64,000 nucleotides of DNA from Periplaneta americana (GCF_040183065.1 NC_091130.1:127883914-127947913), one strand, 5' to 3'; numbered from the stretch's first letter, positions 12,050 to 21,338 are shown. A program made the numbers and translations. Notes: generated by a model from the sequence alone, not told the origin.

Positions 12050-12195
12050 TGACTTTTCTATTACTTAATTTGTATTTCTGGCGGTGTGGAGGAGAAGGCC
12101 TAATGGCCTTAACTACACCAGAATAAATCAATAACATAAACAAGTAAGTAAATAAATAAATAAAAACAAATAAATAAATAATAAATAAATAAACA
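12050..12195 (+). mobile_element. LINE-like 3' tail with AAAT repeat
   Basis: GGTGTGGAGGAGAAGGCCTA, with the hairpin AAGGCCTAATGGCCTT and CCAGAATAAAT, runs into AAAT repeats. A closely similar tail lies inverted at 23330-23440. It is probably the 3' UTR of a non-LTR element. It lies inside the Helitron, so it was captured by it or inserted later. Confidence 0.55.
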
Positions 12196-12521
12196 AACAA
12201 ATTTAAAACAACAGTTTAACGTCAGGCACATGATGAAATGTTTTCTTTTCGGTGCGCGATTTACAACTGTTTTAAATTGAGTTAACCCTGGCAGGCATTT
12301 GGCTAAGGAGTTCATTAATTCATGTAAGTGACGTTAAGTAAAGATTCATCTTTATGGGCGAGGAAAGCTTAGTAAAGACAATTCGTTTTGGTTGTGTATA
12401 GTTAGGTTTGCGAGATTTCCGAAAATTTAATAACCAGTTTAATTAAAAATAGAAGCAGGAAGGAAAACCCTGGCAACGCCGGGTGCTTTCAGCTAGTAAC
12501 CTACTAAAAAAAACTACAGAG

Positions 12522-13185
12522 AACTATAGATCGCTGCTCCACTGAAAACAGCTAATTTTTTGTTTAAAACTCGCTTAGAGTGAATATAAAAAATGTAGTT
12601 CAGCGTACACGTATATATATGCATGGGAACAAAGGTGGTAATTACATGACTTGCGGATAATCTGTAGATATGAAAAACATTTTATGAGCACTTTAACACA
12701 GTGAAAAAAACAAGCTAAGTTCGCTTAGAGCAGTGTCTAGGAGCACAATTTAGAAAGCGCTTCCTTCTCCCCTATAGAAACAATACAAAAGAGGATGCGA
12801 TGGGCTAGAGTGTCCCACGAAAAGGCTGTCTGTATCCTCCTACTGATTTCACATTTAACAGACGTCAACTGTCAAAAGGACTTTAAGAGGCCCATCATCA
12901 TGTCAGAGCGTTACTACTCAATTATGGACAATAAAGTACGACGGATGGACGTGTCAGCACAGCCACTGCAAGTGTCGCCCGTAACGAGCCATGAGCCACT
13001 GCGTGCCTTATTGGCTGAGAAGCGCTGCCATTAAGTACTGCTGTGTCTGTTCCAAAACAATTCCACTCCTTAATTATGCTTCTCACTCTCCACACGAATC
13101 CTTAAGAAAGCCGGTAAATCCTATAATTACAGGATATGCCAGAAAACTATGAGAACTGTTATTATACATCATCAGCTTTTCGTTC
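12522..13185. other. No recognisable feature
   Basis: The 79-codon frame at 12795-13034 starts with ATG and has ordinary composition but no family motif, splice partner or upstream signal. Left unassigned. Confidence 0.45.
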
Positions 13186-13187
13186 AA

Positions 13188-13230
<43 letters not shown>

Positions 13231-13233
13231 ATA
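13186..13233. repeat. AAAT microsatellite
   Basis: About twelve uninterrupted AAAT units. Confidence 0.95.
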
Positions 13234-13264
13234 GTTACTACTGCTACTGCTAATGTATTATTAT

Positions 13265-13310
13265 TGTTGTTGTTTAGTCGATTGTCCAAGACAAGTTTGA
13301 ACCACATAAG
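13265..13310 (+). mobile_element. Repeat F, left part (split by hAT)
   Basis: TTGTTGTTTAGTCGATTGTC then GAACCACATAAG matches the start of the intact copy at 50214. The right part resumes at 16554 after the hAT element. Confidence 0.7.
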
Positions 13311-13439
13311 TAGAGCCCGGATGTTTAGGCATTTTATAATGTATATATATTATTTCAATGTACCGAAGTACATATGATATTTCCATGCAGATATTCTGCG
13401 TCATCATCGTGATTTAAGACGGCGCTTATTCCGTCGGAT

Positions 13440-13692
13440 CCCGACCAACTAGTCACTCATAACGAGTGCACCTCATCACATGTGTGGACTTCGGTCCTAT
13501 GTTCATAGACATCTATGACGTAGTGCAGAGGGCGGCCACTAGAGGGAACCCAAGAGTTGGAACTCAATCAGAGACAATTCTGTCCGACGCCGGAGTTGTA
13601 TCCGGTGTGGCTTAGTGGATAAAGCATCAGCACGTAGAGCTGAAAATCCGGGTTCAAATCCCGGCGCCGGAGAGAATTTTTCTCCGTTCCAT
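13440..13692 (+). mobile_element. SINE-C variant with tRNA-like body
   Basis: GTGTGGCTTAGTGGATAAAG (A-box region) and GGGTTCAAATCCCGGCGCCG (B box) give a tRNA-like body ending CGCCGGAGAGAATTTTTCTC. Upstream GGATCCCGACCAACTAGTCA corresponds to GGAATCCCGGCCACCAAGTC in the copies at 17075 and 19795. The body is probably not a functional tRNA: the anticodon arm is not well formed. Confidence 0.65.
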
Positions 13693-13717
13693 TACTCTTT
13701 CATCATTTTATAACGGT

Positions 13718-13935
13718 TAAAATAATTGCTCGTGCTGGAGCATCAGTTGATCTTGCTATTTTCTCGTTACACTTAGCAGGTGTATCTTCAATCCAATTTA
13801 CGTCACGGCAAATATGAGCAGTTCTTGAAAATGCTATTTCAATATTTGGACAATAATGTATTGCTAGAAATAATCCTGTAGCAGTTTGTATAATTAAACA
13901 TAATCCTAATAGTGAACCGAGGGAAAAAAGGCAAT
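13718..13935. other. NUMT: cox1 (+) fused to inverted cytb (-)
   Basis: 13718-13793 on the plus strand encodes [20 protein letters not shown], the conserved haem-copper oxidase subunit I segment around residues 120-145. 13794-13935 on the minus strand encodes [20 protein letters not shown] and AHICRDVN, the N-terminal transmembrane region of cytochrome b (about residues 33-80). The two are joined directly in opposite orientation. Neither has a start, a stop or full length, so this is nuclear mitochondrial DNA and not a gene. The minus frame at 13703-13981 is a read-through of both. It lies inside the hAT shell. Confidence 0.85.
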
Positions 13936-14529
13936 AAATACGTAAAAAAAAAAAAGGCACAATAATCCTTGAAAAAGGCATTATAAATTTTAAAAAGGCA
14001 TAATATATAAGTTATCTTAGCAATAAATTTAAATTATGTGAACTTAACTCACATATTTACTTCGTATGTGACACATGTTGACTTATAAATAAAGAGCGGA
14101 ATTTTAGGCCCTAAAAAGTTGCATTTTAGGCGCCTAAAATAGGCTCTTAAACTCCTTTATTTAGGCTCTATAAAATAAAAATAGGATTTTTCTGTTAAAG
14201 AATGTCACTAATATAAAATTCAACATTCATTTAACGCAAAATTCTAGGATTAAAATAAACTTCCACAAATTTCACATTTTACAAGGGTACACATGCGTAC
14301 ACAAAATGAAGACATTCTGTCTTTAAGTTAGTGTTTTTCATTCACCAATCACATTTCCATAGTCTGCTTCACAGTAGATGATCAGCACCTATTGTGGGTA
14401 TTGTGTCGCTCACTGCTATACTTACAAATGGTGAGAAAAAAGGGGTTGTTATCTGTCTTGGGATGTAAGAGAATGCTTATTCGGGTACAACCCAGCGAGT
14501 TGTCTTAAATTGCTGACAAACAGGGGAAG

Positions 14530-14530
<1 letters not shown>
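13936..14530. other. hAT interior, degenerate
   Basis: Contains TTTTAGGCGCCTAAAATAGG and similar short palindromic motifs common in this hAT group. No coding frame. Confidence 0.4.

Positions 14531-14580
<50 letters not shown>
14531..14580. repeat. TAA microsatellite
   Basis: About 16 TAA units directly next to the SINE-A 3' end. Confidence 0.95.
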
Positions 14581-14581
<1 letters not shown>

Positions 14582-14672
14582 TTGTCCCGCAGAAGTTCTT
14601 TTACATGTCAGTAAGTACATGTCGAGCACAGAAGGGCAGCGCTATACCAAATACGCTACCCAGGCCGACTGA
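14581..14672 (-). mobile_element. SINE-A, internally deleted copy
   Basis: The inverse reads AGTCGGCCTGGGTAGCGTAT, then CAGAAGTGCTCGACA-like head sequence and the tail AAAAGAACTTCTGCGGGACA. The B-box half seen at 5080 is lost. The adjoining TAA run is its likely tail. Confidence 0.75.
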
Positions 14673-15007
14673 AAGTTGGAAGTTTTGGATTGAAAGATTG
14701 TAAGAATGAGAAGGAGTGACCTGGAGGTATTTCTCTATTGTGTCGTTCACTGCTAGGAAGGAGTTGTTGTTATCTGTCTTGGAATGTAAACGATACGAAA
14801 CAGTTACGAAAAGTGATGCAAAAATAAAAAAACAGCTTAAAAATAGGTACTAATGTCGAAATAGGCATTTGTAGGCACTATAAAACCCCTTTATTTATAC
14901 TTATATTTCCATGAAAAATGTAAATATTAAATCTGAAGCTTGTATGTATCAAGGAAAAAATAGTTTTTTACCTAAATTCCTCTCTCTACTTATTAAATAT
15001 TTTTTTC
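14673..15007. other. hAT interior, nothing recognised
   Basis: AT-rich, with a duplicated TTGTTATCTGTCTTGG motif shared with 14440, possibly a short internal duplication. Confidence 0.4.
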
Positions 15008-15140
15008 GTGATTAACTATCTTTTCACAAACCTTACATAACAAAACTGTTCCATCGGTTGAAAACACATGGGAACCAGATTCACTAAAGTAAGCATGAAG
15101 TTTACTTTTCAATGGTTTACTGAATTTAGGCCTTCTAGCT
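15008..15140 (-). pseudogene. hAT transposase BED-finger relic
   Basis: The minus-strand translation gives ARRPKFSKPLKSKLHAYFSE, SGSHVFSTDGTVLLCKVCEK and IVNHEK. The CX2C pair after a TDG-V-L-C lead and a following His fit the N-terminal BED zinc finger that hAT transposases use for DNA binding. No start codon or downstream catalytic domain survives. Its place inside the TAGAGCCCGG-bounded element supports the hAT call. Fragments of the C-terminal half of a similar transposase occur at 18765 and 25412. Confidence 0.6.
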
Positions 15141-15483
15141 AACCGATCTTATACCTTCTGTCACCCAACAATAACTGACTGTTCTTCACTCAGATTTCTT
15201 TCTCCTACAATAATAAACTCGTGTAGCGCAAAATTGTAACACTAAGATTTGAAAATATGAAAGCAAACAATTGGAAATGCTACGTGACAACTTCTGTGAA
15301 GACGAGCTTAATATTTAAAATTATAAAGCTGATTGTTGGTACCGTGAAGACATGACAATATTATATTTGTAACTGTGGATTGTCGATATTATTCGTATTA
15401 CACCAACAGTATTAAAGCACGATTATTAGCAGATTAAGCAGGAAATAAATTACTTTTATTTACTATTGTTAGTAAAGTTAGTC

Positions 15484-16352
15484 ATACACATTACTTACTT
15501 ACTTACTTACAAATGGCTTTTAAGGAACCCGAAGGTTCATTGTCGCCCTCACATAAGCCCGCCATCGGTCCCTATCCTGTGCAAGATTAATCCAGTCTCT
15601 ATAATCATACCCCACCTCCCTCAAATCCATTTTAATATTATCCTCCCATCTACGTCTCAGCCTCCCTAAAGGTATTTTTCCTTCCGGTCTCCCAACTAAC
15701 ACTCTATATGCATTTCTGGATTCGCCCATACGTGCTACATGCCCTGCCCATCTCAAACGTCTGGATTTTAAGTTCCTAATTATGTCAGGTGAAGAATACA
15801 ATGCGTGCACTTCTGCGTTGTGTAACTTTCTCCATTCTCCTGTAACTCCATCCCGCTTAGCCCCAAATATTTTCCTAAGCACCTTATTCTCAAACACCCT
15901 TAACCTATGTTCCTCTCTCAGAGTGAGAGTCCAAGTTTCACAACCATACAGAACAACCGGTAATATAACTGTTTTATAAATTCTAACTTTCAGATTTTTG
16001 GACAGCAGACTGGATGATAAGAGCTTCTCAACCGAATAATAACACGCATTTCCCATGTTTATTCTGCGTTTAATTTCCTCCCGAGTGTCATTTATATTTG
16101 TTACTGTTGCTCCAAGATATTTGAATTTTTCCACCCCTTCGAAGGATAAATCTCCAATTTTTATATTTCCATTTCGTACAATATTCTGGTCATGAGACAT
16201 AATCATATACTTTGTCTTTTCGGGATTTACTTCCAAACCGATCGCTTTATTTGCTTCAAGTAATATTTCCGTGTTTTCCCTAATCGTTTGTGTATTTTCT
16301 CCTAACATATTCACGTCATCTGCATAGACAAGAAGCTGATGATACACATTAC
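15484..16352 (-). mobile_element. RTE-A LINE, 5'-truncated, with 11-bp TSD
   Basis: ATACACATTAC at 15484-15494 and 16342-16352 brackets 847 bp (15495-16341) that end, on the minus strand, in the TAAG repeat tail. A nearly complete open frame lies inside (15520-16347). Confidence 0.9.
15520..16341 (-). CDS. RTE-A reverse transcriptase, C-terminal portion
   Basis: An intact 274-codon frame. It begins at LLVYADDVNML, where YADD is the catalytic motif C of the reverse transcriptase, followed by the thumb-like GLEVNPEKTKYMIMS and KFKYLGATVTNINDTREEIK. A region LPVVLYGCETWTLTLREEHR follows and the C-terminal tail is RLRWAGHVARMGES and RRRWEDNIKMDLREVGYD. Known members of this kind carry an upstream APE endonuclease and the rest of the RT, both missing because the insertion is 5'-truncated. 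No promoter is present, so it is likely a dead but young copy. It is the least damaged of seven RTE-A loci here. The overlapping plus frames are shadows. Confidence 0.85.
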   Translation of the reverse strand, partial: HQLLVYADDVNMLGENTQTIRENTEILLEANKAIGLEVNPEKTKYMIMSHDQNIVRNGNIKIGDLSFEGVEKFKYLGATVTNINDTREEIKRRINMGNACYYSVEKLLSSSLLSKNLKVRIYKTVILPVVLYGCETWTLTLREEHRLRVFENKVLRKIFGAKRDGVTGEWRKLHNAEVHALYSSPDIIRNLKSRRLRWAGHVARMGESRNAYRVLVGRPEGKIPLGRLRRRWEDNIKMDLREVGYDYRDWINLAQDRDRWRAYVRATMNLRVP

Positions 16353-16553
16353 ATTACAATTAATTAGAAAATTGCAAATAAATAAGAAATAATTCTTTAA
16401 AATGACAAAAAAATCATTTATTAGTAAGAATCACCTAAAATAGGTAAAATAAAAATTGGCCCTATCACTTTGATTTACTCCAAATCGCATTTATATCTAT
16501 AATAATTTACTTCCACTCAGTAAAAAGGCATTTTGCCAAACATCCGGGCTCTA

Positions 16554-16690
16554 CTCATAAGTAACACCAATAAGGCATCACTCATGAAGCAACTAGGCCA
16601 GGAGATAATGGGGTAGAGTGGCCGGTTCCTTTCCCCCTCCAATTCATACATCGCCGATAAGCTACATATTACACTAATCAGACTTCAGAT
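16554..16690 (+). mobile_element. Repeat F, right part
   Basis: CTCATAAG then AAGCAACTAGGCCAGGAGAT and GGTTCCTTTCCCCCTCC, continuing the element broken at 13310 by hAT insertion. It matches the copy at 50214. Confidence 0.7.
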
Positions 16691-16786
16691 GCATACAAAC
16701 AATTGTTCTTCCTCTGACATATCGTCAAGTGAGATGTACTGCCTGATAATAGATGTACATATCATCCAGAACCTCAGTCAGAGGTA

Positions 16787-16788
<2 letters not shown>

Positions 16789-16826
<38 letters not shown>
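16789..16826. repeat. ATT microsatellite
   Basis: About 12 ATT units. Confidence 0.95.
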
Positions 16827-16839
16827 GTAATTGTTAGTT

Positions 16840-17350
16840 ATGAAAGCTCTTGGCTGCTGAGTTCGCAATGTGGTTCCAGGAAAACTTTGGTTCTTAATGG
16901 AGAAAAATTCGCTCCGGCACGGGGATCGAACCCTGGACCCCCAGTTCTACGTTCTACGCTCTAACCACTGAGCGAATTTGTTCTCCATTAATAACTAATA
17001 TTAACCATAACAGATAATTCTGCAGGATAAAAAAATCTTTGCGTAGATCATTCGCCAATAGTGCATATATACTGTGGAATCCCGGCCACCAAGTCACTCA
17101 AATGAGTGTGTTGACTGTTGACTTAATACAAGTGTCAATATACAGTAATGTCGAACATGGAGTAAGGCCACTAAGGGAAAATACCGAAAGAGAAAAATTC
17201 GATCCGGTGCTGAGCCTCGGTGTAACTCAGTGGTTAGAGCGCCCAGTGCGTAGAACTGGGGGTCCCTTGTCCGATCCCCGGCGCCGAAGCGAATTTTTCT
17301 CCATTAATAACCAATCGTAACCGTAACAGATAATTCTATAGGACCAAAAA
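16840..17350. repeat. Composite SINE-C repeat, copy 1 (inverted plus direct tRNA-like bodies)
   Basis: A minus-oriented tRNA-like body (16898-16975, ending inside ATGGAGAAAAATTCGCTCCG) is followed by a spacer containing GGAATCCCGGCCACCAAGTC, then a plus-oriented body GTGTAACTCAGTGGTTAGAG with B box GTCCGATCCCCGGCGCCG. Both flanks end in the tail CAGATAATTCT. The same arrangement recurs at 19504-20870. Confidence 0.65.
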
Positions 17351-18279
17351 ATTTGTTTACGTAGATCAAGAAAAACGGTTTTCCAGTTAGTTATTTGAAG
17401 AATACTGAAATAATTTTTAAATGGTCGCTATATCGATGGTGTTGAACAGAAAAAAAAATAATTTCACTTCATCCCTACAAAAAGAAAACGTCTTTCCGAA
17501 TTTTCTGCAAACATAATCTTGGATACAAACTTTACACGAAGATATTTAAATACCGTCTTATTTGTTCGTTATCAAGATATTAAAATGCTTTTTTAGCTCT
17601 ACTGTAAAAATGAATATTTTGACATACGAGGTTGCTGTTCAACATCATCGATATGTAGGTCAAGGACTTCTTACAGGTTGTCTTCTTGTTCAAGCACATA
17701 AATAAATGTTTACGTTAACGTTTTACTTTATGTTTCCTAACAAAATTTCATAAATCTTTAATTTATATCGCGATAGCATATCCGATTACAAGTTAAACGA
17801 ATTTGGTTTGAAAGGAAATGGAGCGGATGCATGTCCTGGTCTTGTATTGGTTTTGTTATTCAAGAATGTCAAAGCGCGTATATTACGTGCTAATACTGCA
17901 AGCAATACAAAGCCAACAAGGTTCACTTTTCAGCGAAATAAAGTGCAATCACCGCTCTTAAGGAAATGTTGTGCGGGTTCGTGAGAGCACGAAGTGCAGG
18001 CGCTTTGACATCCTTGCGTTATCTTAAGCAGGCCATATTACCAGAAATTCGAGAATAATGCCAATTTTTTAATTTATGGTGTTAATTCAAAATTTACACA
18101 AAAGAGAGGAGGAAAGTGACCAAGATATGCAGTTCTTGAAAAAAAAAGTTTCTTTTTGTTATTATTGTTGTTGGTAGTGGTGGTGGTGATTATAATGATG
18201 ATTATTAAGAAGTCGATATAACGTAATATATCAAAATAATGCAATAAAATTCTAATATATACCATAAAAATGTAATATA
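17351..18279. other. No recognisable feature
   Basis: Non-coding. Short low-complexity stretches (poly-A, GTT/GGT runs near 18160). Confidence 0.45.
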
Positions 18280-18331
<52 letters not shown>

Positions 18332-18405
18332 GTAATAATAATAATAAATAAAATTAATGATAATAATAATTAATAATAATAATAATAATAAATTATTATT
18401 ATTAG
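18280..18405. repeat. AAT microsatellite, interrupted
   Basis: About 40 AAT/TAA units with a few interruptions. Confidence 0.9.
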
Positions 18406-18568
18406 GTACTGGATTTGTAGGTTTTTACCTATTTTTTTTTCCTTGCTTTCCTAAATTGGACCTTAGTATCTAAAAAAAACCTAATTCATTGTTCATAAGC
18501 GTTATCCTATATTTACTGCGTTATATATTGATTTTTTTTTTATTTTGAGAGAAATATAAATACATTTC

Positions 18569-18593
18569 GAGAGAGAGAGAGAGAGAGAGAGAG
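18569..18593. repeat. GA microsatellite
   Basis: About 12 GA units, then a purine-rich run. Confidence 0.9.
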
Positions 18594-18764
18594 GAGGGGG
18601 GAGGAAGGAACACTCTCGACGTGAAGGAGGCTGCCTCAATCCCTAAGGCAAAATCTGGCTCCCTTGCTTTTCTAAAGGCACATTTCAGTAACCTTCCAAA
18701 ATATATTTAGTACTTGGAATCTTCATCACTACAACTGAAAGACGCAATTGTGTCATTGACTCGC

Positions 18765-19074
18765 TTCTACAGAAACAAGTACCAGGACCCGTGGGTGAAG
18801 CAGTCACATTAAAACTGAAGAAAGTATTGCAGAGGAATCCAGGATTTGAAAAAATGAAAAATGTGTGCTCTATTCTCCAGGGAAAGCTTCAATTGCCAGT
18901 TACCGTGGGTATCTGCTGCAGTGGCAGCGATGAAATTCGCACCTATGACGTCAAGTGCTGTCAAAAGAACCTTTTCGTCCTTCGTATTTTTGAGAGACAA
19001 CAGAAAAAACTTCTCAGTCGAGAATCTTGAAAAGTATTTGGTCATATATTGCAACCAGAAACAGTACCAGTAAA
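18765..19074 (+). pseudogene. hAT transposase C-terminal (dimerisation) relic
   Basis: Two overlapping frames must be combined. LKKVLQRNPGFEKMKN matches LKSVLQKNPGL in the hAT frame at 25412. After a frame change, MTSSAVKRTFSSFVFLRDNR and KNFSVENLEKYLVIYCNQ match the hAT C-terminal dimerisation domain (S-VERSFS-x-R-F-ENLEK consensus). The stop at 19072 is probably the native end. The frameshift and missing catalytic part make it inactive. The minus-strand frame opposite is a shadow. The exact element ends were not located. Confidence 0.7.
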
Positions 19075-19315
19075 TAATGTTTTTTGTTTGTTTATTAATT
19101 TTTAAAATAATTCTTGATCAAGCTTAAAGAAATTTAATTCAAAAGTCGTGTGTGTGTACTGTACCTTTTATCTATTGAAAATTGAAACTTAGTTATATCA
19201 AGACAAATGCCTGCCACGCAGCCACGCAGCCACGCATGGAATGTTCTAGTTTCGATTTACAAATGCAGGTGGAGTGATTGGCGCAGCTTATAACATTGCG
19301 TTGAATGATAATTTT
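19075..19315. other. No recognisable feature
   Basis: Sequence after the hAT relic, with a tandem GCCACGCA triplication near 19215. Confidence 0.4.
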
Positions 19316-19396
19316 AAGCACTCTCGGTAATTCGGCACTCTCGATAATCCGGCACCCATCTGTGCAATGAATGGCCGGATTAGCAAGAGTCTACTG
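19316..19396 (-). mobile_element. Tigger-like terminal repeat fragment
   Basis: The inverse starts CAGTAGACTCTTGCTAATCC next to TA and continues with GGCACTCTCG motifs, as Tigger (pogo) termini do. The partner end was not found. Confidence 0.55.
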
Positions 19397-19503
19397 TAAT
19401 TAACTCAGCAGATAGCCGCTACAATACGCTCACCACACGCTTAATATCTCAAATTTGCATTTTTTTTGGACTATGGTTCTTTAAAAAATCTTCAATTTTT
19501 ATA

Positions 19504-19738
19504 TTATAAATTTTTTTTTATTAATTTGTCATACAGAATAATATCTGTAATATTGACAATTAATATTCGAGGAGAAAAATTCGCTCCGGCGCCGGGGATC
19601 GAACCCGGGTCCTTGGTTCTACGTACCAAGCGCTCTGACCACTGATCCCCGGCGCCGGAGCGAATTTTTCTCCTCAAATATTAATTGTCAATATTACAGA
19701 TATTATTCTGTATAACAAATTAATAAAAAAAAATATAA
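19504..19738. repeat. Near-perfect palindrome around a tRNA-like body
   Basis: Arms of about 97 bp (19504-19600 and 19644-19738) are inverted copies: GAGAAAAATTCGCTCCGGCG on the left, its inverse on the right, extending outward through GACAATTAATATT and CAGAATAATATCTG. The 43-nt loop contains, on the minus strand, CAGAGCGCTTGGTACGTAGA plus the start of the B box GGGTTCGATCCCC, so the fold exposes a tRNA-like core. Confidence 0.85.
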
Positions 19739-19875
19739 TATTCTCATAGCTAGCAGTGCATATATCTGTACAGATTACTGTGCACTTAACTGCGGAATCC
19801 CGGCCAAATAAGTCACTCAGCTGAGTATGCTCTTAATATAATGGCAGTTGACATTGGACATATACGTCTTATATA

Positions 19876-20728
19876 GAACTGACACATTTCTTTCATTAAT
19901 TGTTTCAAAACGAATTGTGCTAGCGACAACTTATTATACCTAAAATGTAGAGGAATTTTGGGAGATTATTTACCTCTATAGCAAATGTTGAAAATGTCCT
20001 CCATCCTGCATAAGGCACAACTCAACACGTCGTTGCATGTTACTGGCCACTCGTTGGAGGACTCTGTTGTCAATAGCTTGAATCTCCTGTGTGATGTTGT
20101 GCTTCAGATCGTCCAATGTCTGGGGACGTGTGGCGTAAATCCTGTCTTTTAAGTAACCCCATAGAAAGAAGTCCGGCGTTGTCAAATCCGGAAATCTCGG
20201 TGGCCACAGGTTCCTGGAAATTATTCGGTCGTCAAAGAAATTTGCAATTAGTTCCATGGATTCATTTGAGGTATGGCATGTAGCGCCATCTTGCTGAAAA
20301 TATCCTTGACTCAGCTCTACATCGTCCAGTTGCTCAACAAACTCTATGAAAATCAGTCGGTACTCTGCAGTGTTCACAGTCTGGTTAAAAAAAAATTGGC
20401 CCCACTATTCTCTGTGCGGATATTGCGCTCCAAACTCCGATTTTAACCGGGTGCATAGGTGCTTCATGGATGACATGTGGATTTTCGATGGCCCAATGGC
20501 GTGAGTTCTGTGAGTTCACATAAAGAGTCGTTGATTTAATGTGTACTGCATTTTCACGTTGACACAAAATGTCGAAAACAGCTGCCAACAATAGGAATAA
20601 AACATAAAAATCTGCGCATCTAGTGACAAGGAATCGAAACTCCAGAACATTCTGCTTAATTTGGTGCTAAAATTGGGTCATTGAATGAATTTCCAAGGGA
20701 ATAATTAAAGAAAGAAATGTGTCAGTTC
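19876..20728 (-). mobile_element. mariner-like element, internally deleted, with TIRs
   Basis: Inverted ends GAACTGACACATTTCTTTCA (left) and GAACTGACACATTTCTTTCT (right) sit between TA dinucleotides. The 853-bp body encodes only the C-terminal half of a transposase on the minus strand. Confidence 0.85.
19976..20591 (-). pseudogene. mariner-like transposase, broken
   Basis: Two minus frames (20591-20385 and 20377-19976) join at a frameshift inside an A run around 20380. The first has NSRHWAIENPHVIHEAPMHP and KIGVWSAISAQRIVGPIFF. The second has GYFQQDGATCHTSNES (second catalytic Asp) and LWPPRFPDLTTPDFFLWGYL (third). 38 residues separate the two Asp. The FSDEAWF-type first Asp segment is replaced by an unrelated STTLYVNSQ junction, so the triad is incomplete. 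The N-terminal HTH is also missing. The C-terminus GGHFQHLL matches that of the fragment at 3129. Confidence 0.8.
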
Positions 20729-20879
20729 TATATAAATCACTCTGTATATGCTTAACATGGAGTCAGGCCATAAAGGAAAACATTGAAGGAGGAGAATTCG
20801 ATCCGGTGCTGTGGATTGAATTCGGCGTAGCTCAGTGATCAGAGCGCTTGGTATGTAGAACCTTCAATTTTTAGTTCAC

Positions 20880-21166
20880 AATTTTATGAATGTAATACCT
20901 TACTTTTTACAATTTGTAGTTATAACATCGTAATAATTAAGCTAAACTATCTCGCACTCTGAACTCTAGAATGGCCTAAAAGTCTCACACTTCTCACACT
21001 TCACACAGCTAATAAAAGTTATCCATCCATACAATGCTTAAACATCTACGCTTGAAAATTTGTATTAATATTTAACTGTTTCCACCTTATTTTCTTACTT
21101 CACGCAGCATGTACATAGAAAGGAATAGTTTCATCTTGTATTGATTGTTCCGATAAGCTGACTAAT
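20880..21166. other. No recognisable feature
   Basis: AT-rich, non-coding. Confidence 0.4.
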
Positions 21167-21338
21167 AAGTAATGAAAATTCAATTAGATCGTCTCTGCTT
21201 ATCTGTATTACAATTATAATTTATTGATTTCTTACATTAACGTTTTCGGTACCTCAGTGTACCATCTTCAGATGTATTTATGATACTAAATTTAAATGTA
21301 AACCTGGCCAATAGGTACATATGTTGTGGTCTTGGATA

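Larger units (their letters stand above)
10709..12496 (+). mobile_element. Non-autonomous Helitron, 1788 bp
   Basis: The element starts TCTTAATATATAAAATTG right after an A and ends CTAG right before a T, the A/T insertion rule of Helitrons. A hairpin CCCTGGC-AAC-GCCGGG lies 9 bp before the terminal CTAG. Removing it restores the SINE-B tail seen in other copies (CGTCGTAAAATAACC). No Rep/helicase coding sequence is present. A GTAT microsatellite lies just inside the 5' end. Family knowledge: Helitrons end in TC and CTRR with a 3' hairpin and make no target duplication. Confidence 0.75.
10461..12521 (+). mobile_element. SINE-B split by a Helitron, with TSD
   Basis: The head TCCACACCTGTGGAGTAACG at 10472 and B-box-like GGTTCTATTCC form a tRNA-like start. 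The 3' tail GACGCTAAATAACC, GTTGATAAAGCGTCGTAAAA is interrupted at 10708 and resumes as TAACCTACTAAAA at 12497. Duplications AAACTACAGAG at 10461-10471 and 12511-12521 bracket SINE plus insert, which proves the SINE came first. Confidence 0.85.
13311..16553. mobile_element. hAT element shell, 3.24 kb, hosting later insertions
   Basis: The left end TAGAGCCCGGATGTTTAGGC and the right end, inverted TAGAGCCCGGATGTTTGGCA, are flanked by near-identical octamers CACATAAG (13303-13310) and CTCATAAG (16554-16561). An 8-bp duplication and TAGAG-type ends are typical of hAT. Inside are a BED-finger relic (15008-15140), a SINE-C, a mitochondrial insert, a SINE-A, a TAA run and an RTE copy. The C-terminal transposase half is missing, so it is non-functional. 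Confidence 0.75.
19545..20870. repeat. Composite SINE-C repeat, copy 2, split by a mariner
   Basis: Same order as copy 1: minus body, spacer with GGAATCCCGGCCAAATAAGT, then plus body GGCGTAGCTCAGTGATCAGA ending at about 20866. A mariner at 19876-20728 interrupts the spacer between ATACGTCTTATA and TATAAATCACTC. Confidence 0.7.

Noticed and set aside
13600..13692. Functional tRNA gene
   Set aside because: A and B boxes are present, but the anticodon and acceptor stems are not well formed and the sequence is part of a repeated family. The same applies to the tRNA-like heads at 5023, 31321, 40783 and 59207.
13703..13981. 92-codon minus frame as a possible membrane protein gene
   Set aside because: Its hydrophobic part is cytochrome b and its other part is antisense cox1, so it is a NUMT reading and not a gene.
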